From Methanobacteriota archaeon (GTDB taxonomy: Archaea > Thermoplasmatota > Poseidoniia > Poseidoniales > Thalassarchaeaceae), in contig PCAI01000048.1 in assembly GCA_002731195.1 (NCBI GenBank), positions 1 to 28,085 of the forward strand: a stretch of DNA of 28,085 nt, given 5' to 3'. Both the position numbers and the translations under genes were made by a program. This document shows positions 15,889 to 23,717 of the stretch, piece by piece; the stretch's first letter is position 1, and each line of letters starts with the position of its first letter. The notes beneath the pieces were generated by a model. It saw only the letters and a program-made list of their open reading frames with translations. It had not been told where the DNA came from and searched no databases.

Positions 15889-15948
15889 AACAATATACTC
15901 TCAAGACATACCCTTCATGAAATGAACGCTTGTTAGAGTCATTCTAAT

Positions 15949-16896
15949 TCATTTACGACTAATACTCTTCCTAGCCGCTTTAACTATATCTTCTGTAGTC
16001 ATTGACATTATTTTGAAAAGTTCTTCCGAATCACCACTTTCTCCAAACCTATCTTTAACTCCGATCATTTCCATAGGTACCAAATTAGTTCTGGAGTTAT
16101 GTTCCGCTATGGCACTACCCAAACCCCCAATGATGGAATGGTCTTCGGCTGTAACTATACATCTACATTTTTTACTCCACAAATCTAACATTTGTTCATC
16201 TAGAGGTTTTATGGTATGCATATCTATTACTGCTGCATTAATCCCTTCTTTCTCTAAAATAATAGCAGCATCTATCGATTTTGAAACCATTACACCGCAA
16301 CAAATTATTACAACATCATTTCCGTCCCTGAGTAAACTTCCTTTACCAATTTTCAACTCATTTTTGGTTTCTTCGGAATACGAGCGTGGAACTTTATTTC
16401 TAATTGTCCTCATATAGGAGGGACCTTCTAAATCAACAACTTGCATAGTTAATTCCTCTGCAGAAATGTCATCAGCAGGATGTATTATGGTCATATTTGG
16501 CAAGGTTCTGTATATCGCTAAATCTTCTATTGATTGTGCACTACTGCCGTCACTTCCTGTATGTATTCCGCCATGACTTCCACAAATATGAGCCTTCAAA
16601 CATGGTCTAGCAATACCATTCCTAATTTGTTCAAATCCTCTTTCAGTAAAGATTGCAAAGGTACTAGCCATTGGAATCTTTCCTGAAGATGCCAATCCTG
16701 CAGCTACTAACATCATATTTTGTTCTGCAATTCCTAATGAAAAAGTTCTTTCTGGGTACTTAGATCTAAAATGACAAGACTTAGTCGATTTACCTAAATC
16801 TGCCTCTAAAACTACTACGTCAGAGTTTTCTGCTAATCTGAGTAATGCATTTCCATATCCATCCCTCGAAGCACCACCTTCAGATGGAACGCTCAT
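15949..16896 (-). CDS. Transketolase, C-terminal subunit
   Basis: The C-terminal half of a split transketolase, 315 residues, with the pyrimidine-binding and C-terminal domains. SLGIAEQNMMLVAAGLA carries the Glu that activates the thiamine diphosphate ring; GSHGGIHTGSDGSSAQSIED and MTIIHPADD follow, and ITAEDHSIIGGLG marks the C-terminal domain. With the N-terminal subunit it interconverts pentose and triose/hexose phosphates, giving ribose precursors in organisms without an oxidative pentose phosphate route. Its ATG overlaps the end of the N-terminal subunit gene by 4 bases, so both chains are translated together. A DXPS-type enzyme is unlikely given the split arrangement and the neighbouring mevalonate-type enzymes. 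Confidence 0.94.
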   Translation of the reverse strand: MSVPSEGGASRDGYGNALLRLAENSDVVVLEADLGKSTKSCHFRSKYPERTFSLGIAEQNMMLVAAGLASSGKIPMASTFAIFTERGFEQIRNGIARPCLKAHICGSHGGIHTGSDGSSAQSIEDLAIYRTLPNMTIIHPADDISAEELTMQVVDLEGPSYMRTIRNKVPRSYSEETKNELKIGKGSLLRDGNDVVIICCGVMVSKSIDAAIILEKEGINAAVIDMHTIKPLDEQMLDLWSKKCRCIVTAEDHSIIGGLGSAIAEHNSRTNLVPMEMIGVKDRFGESGDSEELFKIMSMTTEDIVKAARKSISRK

Positions 16897-17714
16897 GATA
16901 ATTCCTCCATAGCGATATGATACTCTTCATCATTAGGTGCTTTACCGTGAAATGAAGGATTATTTTCCATATATGAAACTCCTTTCCCTTTTATCGTATT
17001 AGCTATTATCGCCATTGGTCTTTCTTGTCCATCATTTGCCCACTTAATTGCACCACATATTTCTTCCATATTGTGGCCATCTATTTCTGTAACTTCCCAA
17101 CCAAAAGACTCTATCTTTTTACTCAAATTTCCTACTTCCATTTGTTTAGATACAAAATCGTCATTTTGTATGCCATTTCGGTCTACAATCAGTTTTAGGT
17201 TTCCACTTGAATGAAAGTCTGCTGCCATTATAGCTTCCCATAATTGCCCTTCCTGCGTTTCTCCATCGCCAACCATTACCCATATATTTCTTTGACTATT
17301 ATCTAATTTAGCTGCAAATGAACAGCCTAGGCCAAAAGAAAGCCCCATCCCCAGGCTTCCAGCAGAGAAATCAACGCCATCTGTCCATTTCATATCTACA
17401 TGACCTTGGCATATCGACCCAAGTGTTCGGAAGGACATGAAATCTTTCTCATTAATAATTCCAAATTCATTTAATATAGAATAAATTGCAGGACTGGCAT
17501 GTCCCTTACTCATAATAAAACGATCTCTATCTTTCCAATTTGGATTGGATGTATCTATGTTTAAGACTGTACCATATAATCCTACTATCATATCTATAGC
17601 AGATAAAGATCCCCCGGGATGGCCCGATTGAGATTTATGTATCATTTTAATTATATTAATTCTACACCTTAATGCCATTTCTTCTAATTCGACTATCCCC
17701 ATATTAAACGGCAT
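16893..17714 (-). CDS. Transketolase, N-terminal subunit
   Basis: The thiamine-diphosphate-binding half of the split transketolase, about 273 residues. HKSQSGHPGGSLSAIDMI, FIMSKGHASPAIY and FSAGSLGMGLSFGLG are family blocks, and the ThDP/Mg motif runs from VGDGETQEGQLWEA to VDRNGIQND (GDG to N spacing as expected). HGKAPNDEEY is the usual C-terminal block. The frame is open for another 127 codons upstream but that part is dissimilar and overlaps mqnE; ATG at 17714 (MPFNMG), after a GTGAG motif, gives the normal length. Divergent from mqnE across 118 bases. Confidence 0.94.
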   Translation of the reverse strand: MPFNMGIVELEEMALRCRINIIKMIHKSQSGHPGGSLSAIDMIVGLYGTVLNIDTSNPNWKDRDRFIMSKGHASPAIYSILNEFGIINEKDFMSFRTLGSICQGHVDMKWTDGVDFSAGSLGMGLSFGLGCSFAAKLDNSQRNIWVMVGDGETQEGQLWEAIMAADFHSSGNLKLIVDRNGIQNDDFVSKQMEVGNLSKKIESFGWEVTEIDGHNMEEICGAIKWANDGQERPMAIIANTIKGKGVSYMENNPSFHGKAPNDEEYHIAMEELS

Positions 17715-17832
17715 GTACTCACTTATTGCTGACGTTATGGTAAAGGCTATTGATGCTTTCCAATTTTTTTGATATTTTTTTAGACGCACATTAAAATCAT
17801 CAAGTATCTTAGGAGCATTAGGAGGAAGTAAC
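17715..17832. promoter_or_regulatory. Divergent promoter region between transketolase and mqnE
   Basis: 118 non-coding bases between two outward-facing genes must hold the promoters of both. It contains two long T runs (around 17764-17781) and AGGAGG at 17820-17825, 7 bases before the mqnE TTG start, which is one of the strongest ribosome binding sites in the window. I cannot place the TATA boxes confidently. Confidence 0.45.
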
Positions 17833-19026
17833 TTGGAACTATCATCAGCCTTTGAAAAGGGGTGGCGTAACCGGCTAAGAAAAATGGAAATCCCTATTTC
17901 AGTTAAGAATGATGAATTTTTGCTACATTGTCTTGAGATTATTAAATCTGGAGGTAGGATTAATTTATCAGATGGACTGAAGTTATACAATACTACAAAC
18001 CTACCTGCTCTTTGCTCTTTGGCCAACCTAGTTAAAAGATCTAGATTTGGTGATAATGTATTTTTTAATGAAAATTTGCATGTTAATACCACCAATGTTT
18101 GTGTTTTAGCTTGTAGATTCTGTGCTTTCCGAAAAGGATCTAGACATTCAGATGCTTATGAATTATCCGTTGATGAAGTAATTCACAGAATTCAACCCTT
18201 CTCTGATTCTATAGATGAAGTTCATTCTGTTGGTGGATTGCATCCCCAATGGACTGTTGACCATTATGCAGAACTTTATTCAAAGATTAAGGATAATTTT
18301 CCACATATTCATGTAAAATCATTAACTGCTGTAGAAATAAAGCATATAGCATCTCGTTCAGGAATTAGTGTAACTGAAACTCTTAAATTATTAAAAAAAT
18401 CGGGACTAAATTCTATTCCAGGAGGGGGTGCTGAGATACTTGTAGACTCTGTTAGGGACAGAATATGTAGAGGGAAAGAAAACTCTTCCGAATATTTAGA
18501 AATTCATGGATTGGCACATTCATTAGGCATACCGTCCAATTGTACGATGTTGTTTGGCACTGTAGAAACAGTAGAAGAACGTCTAATACACTTGGACAAG
18601 TTGCGTATTCAGCAGGATGAAACTTCAGGTTTCCAATGTTTTGTACCTTATCCATTCCTTCCTGACAAGACTAGATTACCCGAGGCGCAATTGGCAACTA
18701 CTAGTGAGATTATACGTATTATAGCAGTATCTAGGCTAATGTTAGATAATATACCTCATATCAAAGCATATCGAATGAATATTGGAGATTTTGTAGCTTC
18801 TTTATGTATAAATTCAGGTGCAGATGATATCGATGGGACTGTAGGTAATGAGGAAATAATGCATGAAGCTGGTAGTAAAACCAGGCTTGATTATGATAAA
18901 AATCAATTATCTAAATTAATCATTTCATCAGGGCAAATACCTGTTAAAAGAAATTCAGTTTATACTAATTTCGAGGAGTATGAGGCTGTTATAAGTAAGG
19001 CAATGGTTATGCCAATTAATTATTAA
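17833..19026 (+). CDS. mqnE: Aminofutalosine synthase (radical SAM)
   Basis: A radical SAM protein of 397 residues, COG1060 group. The cluster-binding motif CxxxCxxC is at Cys90, Cys94 and Cys97 (NVCVLACRFCAFRKG). VGGLHPQWTVDHY, HVKSLTAVEIKHIA, LNSIPGGGAEIL and SNCTMLFGTVETVEERL match MqnE, which joins 3-enolpyruvoyl-benzoate to SAM to make aminofutalosine in the futalosine menaquinone pathway. The close relatives MqnC and CofH are alternatives, but the AEI/ETxEER context and adjacency to mqnA favour MqnE. It starts at TTG with AGGAGG 7 bases upstream. mqnA follows after 11 bases; mqnD is nearby on the other strand. MqnB and MqnC are not in the window. Confidence 0.88.
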   Translation: MELSSAFEKGWRNRLRKMEIPISVKNDEFLLHCLEIIKSGGRINLSDGLKLYNTTNLPALCSLANLVKRSRFGDNVFFNENLHVNTTNVCVLACRFCAFRKGSRHSDAYELSVDEVIHRIQPFSDSIDEVHSVGGLHPQWTVDHYAELYSKIKDNFPHIHVKSLTAVEIKHIASRSGISVTETLKLLKKSGLNSIPGGGAEILVDSVRDRICRGKENSSEYLEIHGLAHSLGIPSNCTMLFGTVETVEERLIHLDKLRIQQDETSGFQCFVPYPFLPDKTRLPEAQLATTSEIIRIIAVSRLMLDNIPHIKAYRMNIGDFVASLCINSGADDIDGTVGNEEIMHEAGSKTRLDYDKNQLSKLIISSGQIPVKRNSVYTNFEEYEAVISKAMVMPINY

Positions 19027-19037
19027 AATGTGATATT

Positions 19038-19835
19038 ATGGCATGGCAAAATGTTTTGGGAAGAGTGGCCTTTTCTAATTGTGATCCAATATTCACTTCC
19101 TTAGATTCAAAATGGAAAATACTACCTGCTCCTCCTTCATGGCTAACTGGACATCTCTTGAGAAAGGATTGTTTATGTGCCCCTATACCTACTGCTGATT
19201 ATGCTAAACATGCTGAAGAACTGTTATTATTACCCGATTTAGCAATTGTTAGTAAAGGAGATGTAGGTTCTGTACTACTTTTTGGTTCTAGGGCTATTGA
19301 AGATATGAGAGATATTGCACTACCTTCTGATTCTTCTACGTCTGTTGCATTGTTGAAATGGATTTTATCTAAAAGAGATCTAGATCCAAAATTTTTAGAT
19401 TCAGGGCCAGACATCAATAACATGCTCTCTAAATGCGATGGGGCTTTATTAATTGGAGATAGAGCTTTGGTTGCAGCACGCGAAAATCCAGAATTAATTC
19501 GCCTAGATCTAGGTTCTGAATGGACAAAGTTAACTAATTTACCAATGGTTTTTGGTGTTTTTGCTGCAAGAAAGGACTCTCCATTAGATATATTAAAAAT
19601 GGCTCAAAATGATATGATTAATCAATATAAGAAATTTAAATCTGATGATACTTTCAGGAATGATGTAATTGCAAAGTCTTCTGATAGATTAGGTTTTGAG
19701 GGTCAAAGAATAACTGAGTACTTTGTAGATGAAGTAAGTAATTTACTTGATAATGACGGCGTTAAAGGATTAGAGTTATTTCTATCTGATGTTTGTGGCC
19801 TTGATAGTGGCCCAACATGGCTTATGTTTGATTAA
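19038..19835 (+). CDS. mqnA: Chorismate dehydratase
   Basis: MqnA, 265 residues, a periplasmic-binding-protein fold enzyme acting in the cytosol, converts chorismate to 3-enolpyruvoyl-benzoate, the first futalosine-pathway step and the substrate of MqnE encoded just upstream. Family signatures: GRVAFSNCDPIF at the N-terminus, APIPTADYA, LPDLAIVSKGDVGSVLLFGS, SSTSVALLKWIL, LLIGDRAL and WTKLTNLPMVFGVFAARKD. No signal peptide. GTGAT just before ATG is the ribosome binding site. The 3' end overlaps the end of the convergent DOHH-like gene by 4 bases. Confidence 0.92.
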   Translation: MAWQNVLGRVAFSNCDPIFTSLDSKWKILPAPPSWLTGHLLRKDCLCAPIPTADYAKHAEELLLLPDLAIVSKGDVGSVLLFGSRAIEDMRDIALPSDSSTSVALLKWILSKRDLDPKFLDSGPDINNMLSKCDGALLIGDRALVAARENPELIRLDLGSEWTKLTNLPMVFGVFAARKDSPLDILKMAQNDMINQYKKFKSDDTFRNDVIAKSSDRLGFEGQRITEYFVDEVSNLLDNDGVKGLELFLSDVCGLDSGPTWLMFD

Positions 19836-20311
19836 TCTGAGTATTCTAATTTGTTACTAGCTACCCATTCAAGTAAATCTAGTGCTACTTCGCATGATTC
19901 TGAAATAACAGGTTCTGGATCTTTGACAAATTTTTCTAGAGTTGTTAGAGCCGTCCTGTCTCCAATTGCCCCCAATGCCTCTGCGGCCTCATGTCTTACC
20001 ATCAGATCTTCATCAACATCTTCTAGTCTTTCTATTAGATACGGGACTGCATGACTATCTTGCATTTGTCCCATGACATATGCTATTTCATGTTTCAATA
20101 ATGCCGAATCTGAACTAAATGCATCCGCCAAAGCTTCTACTGAATCTTCTCCGCCGATTCCTCTGAGAGCAAACAATGCTCTCATCCTTTGAAACATTTT
20201 TTCTTCTTCATTAACTAAAGTTCTTCTGAGATTAGATATATTTTTTTCATCACTAGGAGGTGCTGGATCGACAGAATCAAACTCACTAATATCTGGTTTT
20301 TCTGCTTCCAT
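19832..20311 (-). CDS. Half-length deoxyhypusine hydroxylase-like HEAT protein
   Basis: A 159-residue HEAT-repeat protein closely resembling one half of eukaryotic deoxyhypusine hydroxylase (DOHH), which hydroxylates the deoxyhypusine of eIF5A with a di-iron centre. Two His-Glu pairs are present, H74-E75 (ALLKHEIAYVMGQMQD) and H107-E108 (MVRHEAAEALGAIGD), 33 residues apart as in each half of the eukaryotic enzyme. The N-terminal DSVDPAPP motif matches the linker that precedes the second half in eukaryotic DOHH, and SCEVALD near the C-terminus matches the end of that half. With only two pairs it would need to dimerise to build a four-pair di-iron site. GGTGAG overlapping the mqnD end couples it to mqnD. 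An ordinary HEAT/PBS-lyase adaptor is the alternative. Comparison is from memory of the family, not a search. Confidence 0.82.
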   Translation of the reverse strand: MEAEKPDISEFDSVDPAPPSDEKNISNLRRTLVNEEEKMFQRMRALFALRGIGGEDSVEALADAFSSDSALLKHEIAYVMGQMQDSHAVPYLIERLEDVDEDLMVRHEAAEALGAIGDRTALTTLEKFVKDPEPVISESCEVALDLLEWVASNKLEYSD

Positions 20312-21172
20312 TTACTCACCAGACCCTACAAAAGTTATTTTATTAACGTCTAAATCTTCTCTAACTAAGCCTATTTCTATACCTTGTCTAAGGAATTCCC
20401 GTATAGCCTCTCTACCTTCATCACCATAATCTATGGTTCTATTGTTAACATACATTTGTACAAATTTTTTGTTCGTATCATCATCAATACCTCTACCCCA
20501 CCTTTTAGCAAATTCTAGGGAAGCATCCGGATTTTCTATTGACCATACTATACTATTTTTAACGTCTTCAGTAATTTTCTCACACTCCTTCAAACCTAAA
20601 TCTTTTCTCACTATATTCCCTCCTAATGGTAATGGTAAGCCAGTTTTTTCATTCCACCAAATTCCTAAATCTTGTATTAATTTTACTCCTTCATCTTTCC
20701 AAGTAACTTGCCCCTCATGTATTATTAAACCAACTTCAAAATCATCAGAAAGAACTCGTGGCATTATCTCATCGAATGGGACTACCTCAACATCTACTTC
20801 GCCCCATGCAAGTCTTAATGCTAAATATGCACTAGTGCCCAAACCAGGTATGGCAATTTTCTTCTTTTTTGCTTCTTCTATTGTTATATTTTTGTTGGAA
20901 ATTAGCATTGGACCATACCCTTCTCCCATTGATGCGCCGCAATTCATAAGATGATATTTATCTGATATAAGTGGGAAAGAATGGATACTAACAGCAGAAA
21001 CTTCATATTTTCCACTCTTAGCATGTTCATTTAGTGTTTCTATATCCAAAAGAACATGATCATATTTTCTATTTTCTGTTTTCAAACTTCCTTTAGTCAG
21101 TGCATAGAACATGAACGCATCATCTGGATCAGGAGAGTGTCCGATTTTATATTCGACTTCATTCTCAATCAT
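20312..21172 (-). CDS. mqnD: 1,4-dihydroxy-6-naphthoate synthase
   Basis: MqnD, 286 residues, a binding-protein-fold enzyme that converts cyclic dehypoxanthinyl futalosine to 1,4-dihydroxy-6-naphthoate. Family blocks: IGHSPDPDDAFMFYALTKG (usual form SPCPNDTF), AVSIHSFPLI, CGASMGEGYGPMLIS, IAIPGLGTSAYLALRLAWG, VGLIIHEGQVTW and GLPLPLGGNIVRKDLG, with the catalytic-site His in IIHEGQ. The start ATG has AAGGA close upstream. It is on the strand opposite mqnE and mqnA, converging toward them, with the DOHH-like gene directly behind it (no spacer). Later steps (prenylation, decarboxylation, methylation) are not identified in the window unless the UbiD-family gene takes part. Confidence 0.92.
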   Translation of the reverse strand: MIENEVEYKIGHSPDPDDAFMFYALTKGSLKTENRKYDHVLLDIETLNEHAKSGKYEVSAVSIHSFPLISDKYHLMNCGASMGEGYGPMLISNKNITIEEAKKKKIAIPGLGTSAYLALRLAWGEVDVEVVPFDEIMPRVLSDDFEVGLIIHEGQVTWKDEGVKLIQDLGIWWNEKTGLPLPLGGNIVRKDLGLKECEKITEDVKNSIVWSIENPDASLEFAKRWGRGIDDDTNKKFVQMYVNNRTIDYGDEGREAIREFLRQGIEIGLVREDLDVNKITFVGSGE

Positions 21173-21231
21173 GTCCTTCGCGTTTAGTTATAGAATATGA
21201 ACATGTGTAATTCAGTGTTTAATTTAGCAAG

Positions 21232-21239
21232 TATAAATA
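21232..21239 (+). promoter_or_regulatory. TATA box for the 64-residue gene (leaderless)
   Basis: TATAAATA lies 22 bases before the ATG at 21262 (about 27 from the box centre), which is the spacing for transcription starting at or next to the start codon. There is no ribosome binding site between box and ATG, consistent with a leaderless mRNA. Confidence 0.6.
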
Positions 21240-21261
21240 ATGACTACGTTTTGGTCGGTAC

Positions 21262-21456
21262 ATGCCAGATGCTAATAAATTGTCAACAGCCACCGGTCAA
21301 TTAGGTCCAATTTGTGCGATTACAGGTAAACCCTTAACATTCGCCGAGGCTATTGTCTTGGATGATAAATTTGTCTCATATGAGGCATATATTGAATTTA
21401 CTGGCGCTGAGTCTTCAACAGAAGGCAAAGATATATCTGGCCTAATGCTAAAATAA
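21262..21456 (+). CDS. Small conserved-looking protein of unknown function
   Basis: A 64-residue acidic soluble protein. The core GQLGPICAITGKPLTFAEA then VLDDKFVSYEAYIEF looks like a compact beta-rich fold; there is one cysteine and no membrane segment. I do not recognise it. A good TATA box places transcription start at the ATG, arguing that it is a real gene. It lies 37 bases before the primase small subunit on the same strand and is probably co-transcribed with it; a replication-related role is only a guess from position. Confidence 0.7.
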   Translation: MPDANKLSTATGQLGPICAITGKPLTFAEAIVLDDKFVSYEAYIEFTGAESSTEGKDISGLMLK

Positions 21457-21493
21457 TTGAAAACTTAATTCCCTACTACGCTTTGTCAAGCAT

Positions 21494-22714
21494 ATGGTCG
21501 AGGGGTGGAGTCGTCATGCACTCCGATTTTCTGATTACTATGCTACATTAAGTCAGAATAGTATTTGGGCCCCACCTAGGCTCAAATCAAGAGAATGGAT
21601 GTTTATCCCATGGGGGTCCAGGCCTCCGGAAAGACATCGAGGTTTTGTAGATAAAAATGAGCTTTTATCTTATGTACAATCCCGTTCTCCTCATTCATGT
21701 TTCCATAGTACTGCATATTATAGATTCCCCTCAGAAAGAAAAATGGTCGATAAAGAATGGTTGGGTGCCGACTTAATATTTGATTTAGACGGCGACCATC
21801 TCCCTGGAGTTTCCGATAGAGACTTTCCAACAATGATCAATCTGATACAAGAACAGGCATGGAACTTATGGGAAGATTTTTTACACCCAGAATTCGGATT
21901 TAAAGAAGAATATGTCCAAACATCTTTCTCTGGTCATCGCGGTTTTCATATACATGTCAGAGACCCAAAATTATTCCATCTTGATTCTAATGCTAGAAGG
22001 GAATTAGTTAACCACATCAGAGGCGAAGGTATTGATGTCAGGACTACTCTTGCAGGTTTAGATAGTGGATGGAAAAATAGAGTGCAGCGTGGCTTACAAA
22101 CCGTAATAGACAAATTAAACCAAATTTCTCTTGAGAAAAATAAAAATAGAGATATAATAGAAAATTTCACAAATATTCTAATATCTAGGAATAATTTTTC
22201 AGATAACAAATTGAAAAGCCTAACACCAAAAACTATTACAAAAAAGATTTCTCAACTTGCAGACTTGTCAATAGATGAAGACCGTATATCAAGATTAAAT
22301 AAGGATAAGAATCTATTAGTCTTTGGAGAATCTCTAACTCCTTTATTCTGGGAATTAGTTAAGGGCGACTCATCAGTCATTTTAGGTAATGCTGGGGAAA
22401 CAGATGAGGCAGTGACTGTAGATGTTAAGAGAGTAATACGCCATGTCGGAAGTTTGCATGGTAAATGCGGCCTAAAAGTTACTGATTTCCCTCTCAACCG
22501 ATTAAATCCTTATGATCAGGAAAAATTTGATCCACTTTCAGAAACAATCGTTTTCAAAGGTAATAAATTAACAAAATTAAAATTCATTGTTGATGATGTT
22601 ACGGCCTCACTAAATGGTACTGAAATAGGAGGAAGTACCGGCGATATTGTAGAAGTTAGTGAACCTCTCTCTATGTTCTTAACTTTGAAAGGTTGGGCTG
22701 AAGTTGTACGCTAA
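21494..22714 (+). CDS. priS: DNA primase small (catalytic) subunit
   Basis: PriS, 406 residues, the catalytic subunit of the archaeal/eukaryotic primase. The active-site acidic motif is in LIFDLDGDH, and SFSGHRGFHIHV is the SGxRGxHxxV nucleotide-binding motif. The N-terminus YYATLSQNSIWAPP...REWMFIPWG and the later GSLHGKCGLKVTDF (with the Ser-x-His motif, after VKRVIRHVG) are also typical. It makes primers with the PriL subunit, which is not in the window. A variable, Lys/Asn-rich stretch (about residues 205-260) interrupts the conserved parts, as in other PriS proteins. Separated from the upstream small gene by 37 bases. Confidence 0.93.
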   Translation: MVEGWSRHALRFSDYYATLSQNSIWAPPRLKSREWMFIPWGSRPPERHRGFVDKNELLSYVQSRSPHSCFHSTAYYRFPSERKMVDKEWLGADLIFDLDGDHLPGVSDRDFPTMINLIQEQAWNLWEDFLHPEFGFKEEYVQTSFSGHRGFHIHVRDPKLFHLDSNARRELVNHIRGEGIDVRTTLAGLDSGWKNRVQRGLQTVIDKLNQISLEKNKNRDIIENFTNILISRNNFSDNKLKSLTPKTITKKISQLADLSIDEDRISRLNKDKNLLVFGESLTPLFWELVKGDSSVILGNAGETDEAVTVDVKRVIRHVGSLHGKCGLKVTDFPLNRLNPYDQEKFDPLSETIVFKGNKLTKLKFIVDDVTASLNGTEIGGSTGDIVEVSEPLSMFLTLKGWAEVVR

Positions 22715-22785
22715 TTTTGCGTTTATTCAACTCATACTCGGAGAACCTTCAATAATGCACATTTGTACACGAAGACGTGGGACCA

Positions 22786-23712
22786 ATGTCTGGAGACGAA
22801 GATATTGAAGAACAGATGAAGAATTTTACATTTCCTCCATTGCCCCCAGGCATCTCTATGCCCCCTCCTCCTCCTCCGACATTTCCAGATAGTCAAATAG
22901 ATGAAACTCTAGATTTAGTCGATCAGAGTTTGTTAGATGTAGCCGATTCCTTGGGTGTTGAAAGGAATCAAGAAGTTGATACTGATTTTAAGAGTATTTG
23001 GGCAAAAAGGAAAGCTAATGATCCCTCAGTCCGAATTGAGAATAGACAGAGTATGTATGGGCATATTGATAGATTAGCCAAAGGTGAGGTTGGTACTTTA
23101 TTGGACCGATTTCAAAACCGCTTCGGTTCTGAATTAGATAAAGAAATCATAGTATTGAGGAAAAAACAACAACAAGAAATGCGTTCGATAAAGCCAACTG
23201 TAGAACTTATTTCTGTGCCTGAAAAGGATGAATCGATGAATTTTAATGAATTTATGGAATCTATGAATGATTCTGATTTTATTTCTAAAGTATCTGAAGT
23301 TACAAACATCTCTGTTGAGAAATTATCAGATTTTACTAAATCAGAGTTGAAACAATTCTTCACAACGGCAGATAAAGATAATTCAGGTACTGTTGACTTT
23401 AATGAATTTGTAGAAGCAGTATTAGAACTGGATACGTCAAAAGATGAATTTGTAGACTTTTTTAACATAGTAAATAATCTTCTTGGTGATGCTTCAGAAG
23501 AATTCATAGCTAATTTCATAGATTCAGAAAATTTTGCACTATTTGAGAAGGTTGGAAAAGACTCTATATCTTCTACAAACGACGAGCGAAGTAAGTTCTT
23601 TCAAATGATTAACAATGTTCTGGGAGACTTACCAGAAGATACTATAAATAATTTTGTCAATTCACCTGATTTTGAGGTATTCTCTAGAATGGGTGAGTTA
23701 TATGGTGAGTGA
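22786..23712 (+). CDS. EF-hand protein with duplicated C-terminal module
   Basis: A soluble protein of about 308 residues. The N-terminus is acidic with proline runs (FPPLPPGISMPPPPPP), followed by a coiled region. At 23371-23406 is a canonical EF-hand loop, DKDNSGTVDFNE, with Asp, Asp, Ser, Thr, Asp and Glu at ligand positions 1, 3, 5, 7, 9 and 12. Then a 33-residue module occurs twice: FFNIVNNLLGDASEEFIANF (from 23458) and FFQMINNVLGDLPEDTINNF (from 23596), each ending in a 'dF.lF..' segment. Calcium binding is predicted for one site; the module is unknown to me. The GTG at 22777 is an alternative start. The end is coupled to the RDD-like membrane protein gene, 5 bases on. Confidence 0.82.
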   Translation: MSGDEDIEEQMKNFTFPPLPPGISMPPPPPPTFPDSQIDETLDLVDQSLLDVADSLGVERNQEVDTDFKSIWAKRKANDPSVRIENRQSMYGHIDRLAKGEVGTLLDRFQNRFGSELDKEIIVLRKKQQQEMRSIKPTVELISVPEKDESMNFNEFMESMNDSDFISKVSEVTNISVEKLSDFTKSELKQFFTTADKDNSGTVDFNEFVEAVLELDTSKDEFVDFFNIVNNLLGDASEEFIANFIDSENFALFEKVGKDSISSTNDERSKFFQMINNVLGDLPEDTINNFVNSPDFEVFSRMGELYGE

Positions 23713-23717
23713 TTAAG

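Noticed and set aside
17715..18095. N-terminal extension of the transketolase N-subunit
   Set aside because: The extra 127 codons overlap mqnE and have no family similarity; the subunit has normal length from 17714.
20433..20954. 173-codon plus-strand frame
   Set aside because: Antisense to mqnD; no recognisable motif.
23112..23519. 135-codon minus-strand frame
   Set aside because: Antisense to the EF-hand protein gene, whose EF-hand loop and repeats are clearly real; Ser-rich shadow composition.
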